Positions 50,601 through 61,300 of a DNA stretch of 64,000 nt are shown piece by piece. The notes below the pieces were generated by a model, which ran no database searches, had not been told where the DNA came from, and was given only the letters and a program-made list of their open reading frames with translations. Source of the stretch: Struthio camelus (lineage: Eukaryota; Chordata; Aves; Struthioniformes; Struthionidae); the NCBI RefSeq assembly GCF_040807025.1, contig NC_090953.1:2498501-2562500 (forward strand), written 5' to 3'. How positions within the stretch are numbered: position 1 is the first letter of the stretch; every line of letters starts with the position of its first letter. The position numbers and the translations under genes were made by a program.

Positions 50601-51508
50601 AACAATTCTTTCTGGATACATTCCTTCTGGCTTTAAAACAGTTACACTACGAATGAATTTGGCACTATATACAGAAATATCAAATGCTTATTGAAATTAA
50701 CACATTTAAATATCATTTGAATACCAAAGAATATTTGAAATACAAATAGTTTGCTCAATACCAGAACTAACGAAGTTAGTTGGATTTGTGTTCCGCTTAT
50801 TCAAAGCTCCAGTTGAAGCTTTTTCTGTAGTTGAGATGTATCGTGTGTTACAATCTCTTCCTGTCCTGTGGATTCCTAGGAATAACCTAGTGCATGAGTT
50901 CCTTTTTCCCTCAGTTCGGTATTTATAGGGTCTCTCTCTTTACCATACACCCACCGTAATGAAACTTGTAGGAGACCTCAAGTGTTCTCTCTTATATAGC
51001 TGAAAATAGCCAACAGGTGTAGAAGTTATTAGCAGGGACAAATGTACAGAAACAATAATCCTTAGGAAGCCACATTAAAATCAGTTTGTATCTGGCCTCA
51101 AAACGATTAGTATCGTTCAACTATATTAGTCCAACAGTTATTCCAATAACGCCAAGTTTCTGCAAGGCTCTACCACCCATATACTTTATCTATACATGCC
51201 CCCCCTTTGGATAAAAAATACTAAGAAAGATTTTTGTGTTATTGCATATGAATTAAATGGTATGACATCCAACTTATTCCACAGTTGGATGTCAGACATT
51301 CGTTTATATTTTGCAATATTTAATTGCCTTTTTTAATTTGAATTACTGTAATCTATTACTTTTGTACAAGCCAACCTGGATTCTGTAATATCAACTCTTA
51401 CCAACGTCTTAAAATGAAAGCTCAGGGAAAAGATTTACCGTGAGGAACCACTCCAGGAGAATCTTAAGGAGTTGTGACAACAAACAAGACACCCTGCTCC
51501 TTACTTAC

Positions 51509-51700
51509 ATGTGCCCACTTACTACTCCATATCTCAGGGCTGTATCTCTGCCGTTCCTTCTGAAGCCAGCGGTAGCACTTCAAATGCAAGGTAACGTCAC
51601 AGTAGGCAGTGCCATTTCCTCCAGATTCATCGTTCACTTTGAACAACCAACGCTGCACTTCCATGTTGTCAATGATCAGCTGACTGAGGATATTAATCAT
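51509..51700 (-). CDS. IQCH: IQCH exon, 64 codons
   Basis: Acceptor GGTCCATAG and donor CAT|GTAAGT, phase 0 at both ends. It encodes MINILSQLIIDNMEVQRWLF, then KVNDESGGNGTAYCDVTLHL, a Trp-rich segment (CYRWLQKERQRYSPEIWSSK) and ends WAH. Residues 150-213. The glycine-rich GGNGTAYCDV resembles the flexible nucleotide-covering loop seen in ATP-grasp folds; this is inference. A second perfect GTAAGT donor lies 14 bases inside the exon (see findings). Confidence 0.94.
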
Positions 51701-53762
51701 CTATGGACCAAGCAATGACACAAAGACACTTTGCACTATGACGATATCAAACTGTTCCTACATTTAGACTTACAGTTCTCTAATATTTGGACTTAAAATT
51801 TATAACTATGGTTTCCGTTTCTTAGAGACACTTGTGTTGCCACAGTTGTCTTGGATCTCAAACGAAAAGAACCCTGAACATTTTTGGTTGAGGAACCTAT
51901 TGCCAACATCCTGCGCTTGAATCCACCTGGGCAGAGGACCAGACAGCAACAGAGCACCTTAAATAGGCAATGGAGCTGTGCCCTGCAAAGAGGAACTCGC
52001 CTCTTCAGGCTTCCTTGCTAGATCAGGATCTTAGGTTTTGGATAATCAGTACAGCTCAATAAATGCTTTTGACAGGGAATAACATGGGATGGACTAGACT
52101 ATCTGCAAAATCTGAGAAACAGTTGTGCCAGATTCTAACACTAGCAAAACATCTGTGAAATTCTCCTACTGGAGAGTACATTATACGGCTATAAATTTAT
52201 GAAGGAGCTACCAGGCAGGCTTTATAAAAATGCTGCTAATTACTTATCTGTATATGTACACAGATTTACATGAGTTTAAACTGCCTTTTGCACAGCTGGT
52301 GTAGGATGTAATTAGCCTCAGAAACTGTGAATGCCACTGAACCCAGTGAAAGTATTATCAGATCTTGTTGCCTTTACATAGCAATCTTTAGGACTCCGTG
52401 TTTATTTTTTGGACTTTGACCTCAAATAGAATTTGTGTTTGTTCCTGATGCTACTATTTGGGGCTTTCGAGAATCCCATAAATGTGTTTGTCTTGATGAC
52501 TCCCCTACAGTAATGAAAAGAATCACTAATATTGTAAGGACTGTACTGTCAAAAGAATTATGTGCTATCTTTAAGTGAAAACTGAATTGTACTTTAATAT
52601 AGCGTCACCTTTCTTTGATTATTTAACCAATAACGCCAGTATTTCATACGAGCAAACAACAGAAGTAGAACTTTCGTAACACTGCAGTATGAATCAAAAG
52701 TATTAGATTCATATAAATTATTTACCAGCAAATCAAACACTTGTTGTTTTTCAGATCATTGATCATATATTTGTTTATTCCTACTATGGAAGTTGCAATA
52801 CGTTTGTGTATCTGAGATTATTTTCAGTGCTAAAGGTGATTAATAGAAGGCAAAGCAATATGAAAAAACTCTCTCTAAGCAGTAGGAAGGCTTACAAATA
52901 ATAGCCCTGATTATTTTCCTGCATAAGTTGTAGCACTGCTATAAAAAAAATACTTAAAAAGAAATCCACTCAACAGACCATACGTAGATATATCATTGGA
53001 AATTGCAGAATTAGCTTATAGAATGAAACATTGAGCCTCCGTATGCAAAATAAATATATATGTGAAATGAACACACCGTAGAAAACTCTTGTGCCTTGTT
53101 ATTGCTTTTAATAGTTTGAGTTTAGTAACATTTTTGTTCTTTTCTTACTGGTTGTGCTAACAACATAGGTGAATTTAGCAATGAAAAGCCAGACACAAGG
53201 TAAAATTTCTGTTGCAGATATGCTCAGTGAATCTGAATTTGAACAAGCTGATTTCCTAAATGGATGAAATTTTCCTTTCATCAAACACTTCATTTCCCAG
53301 AAATCCCTGTTGTATTTTCAGTCACTGGTAAAACTCCTATTAATTTCACTGAGGCCATGACTTTATCCATGGCTCAGCAATCCAAGCTGTTTGAGGTAAC
53401 CAGACCAAAAGTCCCTATGTATCCTCAAGAAAGAATCTGAGGAATACCAGAACAATTGTATTTCTTCCTGACTGGGATGCAGATTACTTTTAATTGGTGA
53501 GATACAAAAGGGAAAAGGGGGGGGGGGGAAAAGGGGGGGGGGGAGAAAAAAGGGGGGGGGAAGAAAAAAGGGGGGGAAGAAAAAAGGGGGGGAAGAAAAA
53601 AGGGGGGGAGGAAGAAAATCTGATACATGATTTAAGCAAAATGAGTTAGCGTCTAATCAACTCAGTTATTACAATTTTACAGGTAACAGAGCAAAGTCTT
53701 CATCCTACCTGGTGAAAACAAACTTCTGCTTGTTGCCACATGGCAGACCACCTCCTGCTTAC
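51701..53762 (-). other. IQCH: IQCH intron with G-run array
   Basis: 2.1 kb intron (donor GTAAGC, acceptor CCATAG). Its most striking content is the poly-G/poly-A array at 53510-53614, close to the 5' end of the intron. A fragment of the palindromic repeat is at 53326-53360. Confidence 0.8.
53510..53614 (+). repeat. Graded poly-G / A-rich tandem array
   Basis: Six long G runs of 12, 11, 9, 7, 7 and 7 bases are separated by short A-rich spacers. The last three units have a fixed 16-base period (seven G, then AAGAAAAAA). It lies on the strand opposite to IQCH, so IQCH pre-mRNA carries the C-rich complement. Such runs can form G-quadruplexes and are prone to length change and sequencing error. 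Confidence 0.9.
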
Positions 53763-54035
53763 CTGCTCATTGCTGTAGATGTCCGATTCTCCAGGAGGGG
53801 TCGGCACACAAGCGCTGGCAAAGATTCGTTTACTTCCAGACTTGGTACTATAGAGACGAGCCACTTCTGGCACTGAGCCTAATATAGGGACGTTTAACAT
53901 GTCAGCCACTTCTAAGTCATCTTTGTGGGGTACCCCTCCAATAATGTAGGCATCTCTGCTCTGGATAAGAATTTTTATTCTTTTGATTGTCTTGGGACTG
54001 TACTTCAGCTGTGTGGCTAGGCACATGTGATGGCT
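53763..54035 (-). CDS. IQCH: IQCH exon, 91 codons (start of ATP-grasp-like domain)
   Basis: Acceptor CTTATACAG and donor CAG|GTAAGC, phase 0 at both ends. It reads [20 protein letters not shown], then an [20 protein letters not shown] segment, [20 protein letters not shown] and [20 protein letters not shown]. Residues 59-149. The pattern 'nucleotide-binding strand, P-x-L-G, then Lys-Ser-x-x-Lys-Arg, then a VPTPPG turn' is typical of the start of an ATP-grasp domain, where the enzyme's N-terminal Rossmann-like part hands over to the ATP-binding part. It matches IQCH clearly. Nothing is broken. Confidence 0.96.
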
Positions 54036-57000
54036 CTGTATAAGGATAACATCATTCTTGTTAAAAGGTGTTCTTTTCTATTCCATAAACCTAATTTATA
54101 ATGTTGCACACAATAAATACATTATTAATAGCAGGCTGGGTTATGACCTATCCTGTAGCTTAGCAGTTTAAATTGATAAAAGCTGTTGGGGTGAGGCTCC
54201 ATAATCGTGCACATCTTTAGTGTGCTGGAAATGGGCTCACTGGGAATAGAACTAATTACTACACATCTGTATTTATTTGATCCATGCGGAATTATCCTTC
54301 TGTCAGTCGGCAAAGAAGCTGGTGGCCTTTGGATAATAGTGATTCATCTCAGCAACACTTCTGGCATGGTTTAACTCTAAAGCGCCTAAAAATCAATACA
54401 AAAAATGAAGAAAAACCCCTATAGCAGAGAACGTATTTCACCATACAGTTCAGCAGTATTTTAAGTGATTCCCTGAGAATAAAACACTTTGATTTACAAA
54501 ACCTTTCACTGATCACATTAAATTACTGGGGATATACATTTCCATTATACACTAGTTCTGACTGCTACTGTAAACTCAACTGCAGAATACTCAAGGAGGG
54601 AATAGCAGCTTTTTGTTGTTTAAAGCACAAGTGTTTCAACTTTTTGCAAGTATTTTTTTCATTTCTTCTAAAAAAGAAAATATCTGTTGCTGGACAAGCT
54701 GCTCAGAGATGCCATAAACTGTAAATTTAAACTAAGAACATCAGTCATGGCAGGCCAAATTCAGAAATATGTGCTATAACACATACTATGCAATACTTGC
54801 AGATAACCCAGTTATCTTTTTCTGAAGGTATACGGGTGCACTGGGACAGATAGGGATGGATATTATGGATAAATATTACAACAGACATCCATTGCAAAAG
54901 ATGGCCATAAACAAATCATAACGAGAAGGAAGTCTTCTTTCCATTGAGATTTCATCTAATTTAGACCCCGTTCAGGACAGCATTCCTTTTCAAGACAGCT
55001 TACATGCTGGATTTGTTAGTGATTTCCAGGACTGGGAATCCCAGAATATTTTCCTTCAAAGTCTTGAGTGCTCCTCTCCAGAGACTGCAGCACAAATCCT
55101 TATTCTGCTTCATGGACGGGGATGCTGGTGAAACGGAGACGGGGGAGCCCCTACAAGTGGACAAAAGGAATCTCTCTCGTCCCTTCCTCAGTGACTTCTC
55201 ATGCCAAACAAATAGTTCCCCAAAGCGCTCAAGTCTCTCTGTGAAGGAGTCAGACATACTGCAGGGAGAGCTGAGCTGCATGTCAGAGAAATGAGATACT
55301 CTTCAAACTTCTAGCAGGAAAAAGGGAGTAACAGGAGCTGTAGGAGAAGAGCGAGCAACAAAAGCATGCTGGAGTCTTTTTTTGTTCTTTCAGTTTTAAA
55401 ACAGGCACTCTTAATGCTCCGATTCAGTTGTTTTTTCCCCTCTTGAGCACTGGTCTATAAGCAGGGAGATAGGCCATGCTGCTGGTCTCACGGCAGAGTT
55501 CGGCCATGTGGAGAACAGGATCAATTCCCAGCCCCGGTCACTCGGTCCCTGGGGCCACAAGCGGTGATGTAGGGAAGAGATTTGCTTTGTGTCTCTCAAT
55601 AATGGATTTTACAGTTAATTAAGGAGTGCAGGAAACAGGCTGTAAAATCTAGTTCATTCCTGCTTTGAGTGTGCTACGGCTGCCATGACACATGGTAGTG
55701 CAATGCAAAAGAAGATAAAAGCAGAATTGAGGAATCCTCAGAATTCCAGCATGACGCTGAATGGAATAATGATTAGTAGCCAAAAGGCTAGTTCTCGGTT
55801 CTCGAACCTGTTGATTTTTAAAAAAATATTCCTGAGATCAGAAAAGCTGAACTTGCCATCAGCTTCACCATGATGGGCAAAGCTACTGCTACACAATTTG
55901 ACTTGCTGCTGGCTGCGATTTAGCACAGCTTAACCCCGATTCACCTTGCGCCTGGCTGTGCTGAGTGGCGAGAGATCATTGTAATAGCTAGTGACCACCT
56001 AAGGACAAAGGTATATGGACACCCCTTTCTCCCAGCTCCTCTCTGCCTCCCCTCTGCAGATACCAAGGATTAGCACAGTGCTGCCTGTGTCTGTGTTCCT
56101 TTCTGCCCATCCAATTCCACCAAAACAGCTAGGAAATTGGTTAAGGCTGATTTGTACCTGCGGAATTGCTCACAGGAGCCTTCCAAGAAGAACCTGTAAA
56201 GCTCTAATCATTACACAGGTGAAATGACAGCTAAATTCATGGACCCTGAAGCCAATGGGTGACTTGCATCAGTTAGGAGTACAGATTCTTCCTCACACAA
56301 AAATATATCCTATATATAGGACACATTAGCTACTACATGGTAAAGAACATGTCTGGTGAAGACAAGGCAGCTTGAGGATTTCACATATTAACAGAGTTAC
56401 CAAGCAGAACAGCCAAGGTTATACCTCAACCTGGTATCACGTAAAACCTGTGATTGCCCATTCTTATCAACGGCATTCAGCAGTAAAACACCTCTCAGCA
56501 TGCTGTAACTGGGTGAGGAGCATGACCATATCCGTAAGAGCACCATGTAGCCCTTGTAAATAGGTGAGCTACCTACACCTGAGTATGCAAACATTTCCCA
56601 ATAAATCACAGCTGCATAATTGTCACAATCGGACTTCGCAGGCTTGTTTCCTCTTCACCTGTAAAACAAGCTTTGTCCAGAACGTTTCAACAGAAATTGG
56701 AATGTCTGAAAACGGTCTGCTTTTATATTAACTACCTCAGCCAAACCACTGTGACCACAAATCAATTGGTGAATGCATCTTCTATTCCTGGTCAGCATGT
56801 CTGTGTTGATCAGCACCTCTTTCAGTCCATAAAATGAAGATTTTTAGATGATATTTTTTGAATATTTTACTTAGAAGGCTTTACTTAAAGCTTCCAACAT
56901 TTGGTAGTTAGTACTGGATAAAATGACCCAGTATCCAGGGGAAAAAAGCTACAACTGTCAAAGTTCAACTGAAAAAGAATAAAACATATCCCTTGTGCTT

Positions 57001-58190
57001 AGCAAGGATTTATCATCCATGTAATTTTACTTTACAAGATGAAGGGCCAAATTATGGCTCAGCACAGGCATTTACAATGCCAGTAAGTTTCTAATGTACA
57101 GATTACAAAGGCCTAAACTAAAGTCAGCTCCTAAAAGCACAAATAGTATCATTTTGATGATTTTATCTAACTTTAGAGAAAAATACATCCACATCTGCAA
57201 AACTCAGTCTTAACTATGGCAGAACTAGCAGACACAGCTCTGACTCAGTAGTCCCTTCCTATACAGCATAACAGCTAAACACTTTTCACACATACGTGTT
57301 TTCAAGAATAGAAATGAATTCACACATCTACTTAAGCTCTTTGCTGAACAGCATGCTACTTCAGAACTACATTTGAAAAGCAACACATCTACTAAATATA
57401 AAAAGCTTTCTTTAACCTTCTGAAGCCATTAATTTCAATCAAAACATGGGACAAATTATGGTACAAATACTTGTTTAACAAAATACCTAGAACAGGGATC
57501 TTAAGATCCTATTGAAAACAGGAGTAGGACTTTGAGTACAGACACTAGAGAGAAAATGTATCACAAAATTTCATAAAAGTCAAATCTCAGCTAAGATACT
57601 GTGGACTTAATATTTACTATATATAATTCTTCACTCTAGAGTAGCTGCACTGCAGTATTTTCAGAAATACTGTATGCAGTATACAGTAGTTTAGGTCTTA
57701 TTTTAGACTATGTTCTAGCACATGGATTTAAAACTGACTTGACAGATTGAGAACTAATATTTCTGTATTACCTAACTTAAGTAGTTTCAAGTTCTGCTCT
57801 TTAAGAAGCTCTAAATTGGATTTTATTGGAAGAAATACTACAAACACATGAACGATCGGATGCTGGGCATCCAGAGATAAAGTTTGAGTAATAAGAATGG
57901 TTTATTGCTATGATTTGCTTAGAGACATAAATCTATCAAATTCACAGTCCCAAACATATACTACGAATAGACAGTGGTCTACAGACAGCCAATATAGGAC
58001 TATCTCAACTAAGTCTATAAAGCTAAACTGGGATATTTATTTCCAATGCTCTAACTAGTAGTCTAATCAGTAAAGCTCTTAAACTTGCAATAATATTTCA
58101 CTGATGTGTACCAGAGCGTTACAAGTTATAAAATTTCCAATTTAATTTTACTGCATCCCTCAAGCTGTAGTAATTAGAAGACAAACTCAC
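54036..58190 (-). other. IQCH: IQCH intron
   Basis: 4.2 kb intron (donor GTGAGT, acceptor ATACAG). The flanking exons join in phase 0 (INSFP to SHHMC), so no extra exon is required. It contains a protein-like but frame-disrupted stretch at about 54125-54393 (see findings). Confidence 0.8.
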
Positions 58191-58366
58191 AGGGAAGCTG
58201 TTTATAGCTTCAGGGGTGAGAATTTTGAACCTGTCCTGCAGGTCACCCATGTCCTCAGGGTTCCCAGATCTAACAGCTGCCTGTAGACCCAGGAGTTTAT
58301 TGTAATACTGCAGTAACTCCTCACTCAGATGAAGGGGGCAGATGTAGATGACGTCCACGTTGGCAT
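58191..58366 (-). CDS. IQCH: IQCH exon, 58 codons (first IQCH exon visible)
   Basis: IQCH is a testis-enriched calmodulin-linked protein of about a thousand residues in human, needed for normal sperm formation; that is known of the family, not shown here. This exon has acceptor TTGTTTTAG and donor CCT|GTGAGT. Its first two bases (AT) finish a codon begun in an exon to the right of the window. It reads [20 protein letters not shown], then [20 protein letters not shown] and [13 protein letters not shown]. The VDVIYICPL strand and the following helices fit the Rossmann-like region that precedes an ATP-grasp domain. It contributes residues 1-58 of the 568 visible. Confidence 0.94.
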
Positions 58367-61300
58367 CTAAAACAAAGGGGCATAGTGTTCATTATTGGGA
58401 GAAAGGTAGGCGCTGCTCAGAACAGCTATCCGATCATCTCTGATCGTTTGCTAACAAACAGTTTCTCTAGAACACGGGAAATAAAAGTGAGATCTGTAAT
58501 TCCCAAATCTTCATGTTTTAACTGCTTTTTCTGTGCTTCAGCACTTCTCTGAAGACAGGTCAGCAACCTAAAGAAATAGCTAGTTTTCAGAATTCAATCT
58601 GCAGAACATACTGGGGGCAGAATTTTGAAAGTGTTGCAGGGGGATTTATCTGCGCGACTCACATTAACATCAATGGGAATTGCACACTGCTTTAAAAATA
58701 TATCCCATTAACTTCAGTAAATTATAAAACTGAGCTATTAAGTTCAGAAAGCTGATGAAATTGCAATTTCATACTCTGCCTTGATTTTGCATGGCCTGTT
58801 CCTATTCTTGTCCTGTCCACATAAAAGCTCACGGTAGGATACCATTAATAACTATCGCTGAGCATGTCAGTGTGCAGATTAGCTAGTTAAATACCACAGT
58901 GTGAAAATCTGTGTTTTCGCATGTGAAACAACTTGGGCTGAAAGACAGTGTATACACAAACACTTAGAGGTGAGAAAGTAAAAGGCATTAATATATGCCA
59001 TTTTGGAAAATTTAAACCACTATGCTCTTCTAAAATAAGAATGTTAATAGATGAGCTAATGAACTAATTGGCCTTGCAACATCAACAGAATATGCTGCCA
59101 AAAAGCACTCGTAGATTTTGATCCAACTCCTACTGAAATCGGTAGGAAGTCTTTCATTGTCTTTACTGGGCACAGGAATAAGAGCCCTGAAAGTGCCAGG
59201 GACAAATGCTATTAAAGGACAATGAATCAGAAGCAAAGCAAGCACTGGAGTAAGGAAATCCTGAATCCAACACTACAAAGGAGTGAGATAACCTACCCAT
59301 TCACTTTGTTTTGCTGTACTGCTGCCGGCAAACAACCCACATTAACAACGTAAGGCCAGAATCTCAACTAAAGCATTACAGCATCTGACAACCAGCCTCA
59401 TGCCTCAGCCCTGGTGAAGCCTTTTATGTAACACAGATCATTACCATATAACTCTCCAAAACAGTTAAAAGAGCAGTTCACTAGATCTTTAGTCAATATT
59501 CAGTATCACATTTAGGCGTTTACTCAGACTCTCAAAATCAGCCTGAAAACTTACCAACCAGGGTACAAAAAGACTACTCACCCCTGTTGGCTGTAATGCT
59601 GAACGCACTGTTAAAAACTGGCAAGCCCAAGTGAATTCAGTGAATAAAATGCTGCAAAACAGTTTACTACTCTAGCACTACCCTACAAACAGATATAAAA
59701 GTCTGCTTTGGACACAGTGGGGCTCCAGAGACAGATTAAATACTAGCAGGTCGCAGCAAGCAAGGAAATCCTTCTAAAGAAAAAGAAAACCAGTATGGTA
59801 AACATCAATGTTCTTCTGTCAGGCACAGGTAAAGCATCTGACGTAGTTAATAATTTAGTTAATAATTGACTAGTTTGTATCTTACTTGTGGTCTATCTTA
59901 TATTCTACAGTGGAACCAATTTTCATGTTCACAGATTTTAAGGTGAGAGAGAATGCCTGTATAATGTGTTGACTTTGTCCCTTTAAGTTTCAAAATATCA
60001 TTTTAAAGACAAAAAAACTACCTTAAAAAACCTGAAAAAATAAAACTGTACTACGGAAAAACAACATTAGTGCCTAGATAATATATAAAGGCAATTATAT
60101 TATTATTTTAGGCAACTGTAAATTTCTACATCTAATATATTTTTGTTACAAACTTACTAAATGGCATTTATAAAATAATAATGATACTGAAATATATATG
60201 AATCATGTAAAGTATGTCATTCTAGGGAGCCAATGAAGTTGGTCATTGACAAACAATATTCTTCACCGCTTTGCTTAAAGGAGGACTGTCATTCTAGCAA
60301 AAACTTTTTAATGTATATCTCTTGCCTCATTTTCTAAATAAAAAAAAAATTAGTTTAAATAAGGGCTTGCTCTTTTCTAGCACATCTTTCTCCTCATATG
60401 AGCCTGAATGCACACTAGCAGAATTAGCTACCTAATTTTGTAGAACACTAAGCACTTTGGATCGTTTGTGGTGCTCAGCATGCACCTTTACCAAAGGCTG
60501 CTTTACCTTATCACAGAGTCAGAAAGAATCAATAGGGTCCTCTTACGAGTAACTTGGACAGGAGCAAATAGCATAGCAGATAAATTACTTCTGAGCTTAT
60601 ATGTTCTCTATATTTAACATTAATACAGCAAGAAAGTCCCCATCAGTCAATCTCTTTTATTCACAACTATGGGTAAATACAAATAAAGGCAGACAACAGC
60701 TCATAACATACCCAGTATGTCACACAGCCTTCCCATCTGCAAATTCTGCTGAAGAGCAAGATCAGGAATATGCTCACGGATGCACTGGGAATACCCTGGA
60801 AAACAAGTGAAGTCCCCTCCAAATCTATTCAGAAAACCTCGGCATAAATTTGAAATACATTTTCTGTTTTATTATAGTTTTTTTTTTTTAAAACCAAAAG
60901 TATTTCAAATGCTAAAGATGGTATTGCATAAATTGCATCATCTCTATGAATTTATTAATGAACTGATGTAACATCATTTTTGTGTGACATAAGAATCTAA
61001 ATAGAGACCTAAATGTTACAGATTTAGAAAGCTTTATCATTCTAAACTACTAACATTTGAATATTTTAAGTCTTTTATGCTGCTGGATTTTTTTTAAACA
61101 GAAAAAAACATTATCATCATTAAGTGAGAATGTTAGTAAAGTGGTGCGTTTTGTCCTTCACACAGGTAAAAGACAACAAAAAGATTTCATTAAAGAGACG
61201 TCTCAGTGATACCTGACCACTTTGTTACAGAGGATGAATGAGTGGCAGCCTGTCTGAGCTAGGATTTTCTGCTTGGAGGTTAGACTTCCACCTGATTGCA

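Larger units (their letters stand above)
39628..51508 (-). other. IQCH: IQCH intron (11.9 kb)
   Basis: Donor GTAAGT, acceptor CTGCAG. It holds an A-rich run at 39720-39752, a MIR-like fragment at 40846-40960, a repeat with two related units at 43522-43610, a run of 17 A at 43364-43380, a CpG-rich pocket at 44095-44290, a CAG triplet run at 46729-46745 and a 21-base T run at 47586-47606. No coding exon is needed here: the flanking exons join in phase 0. Confidence 0.8.
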
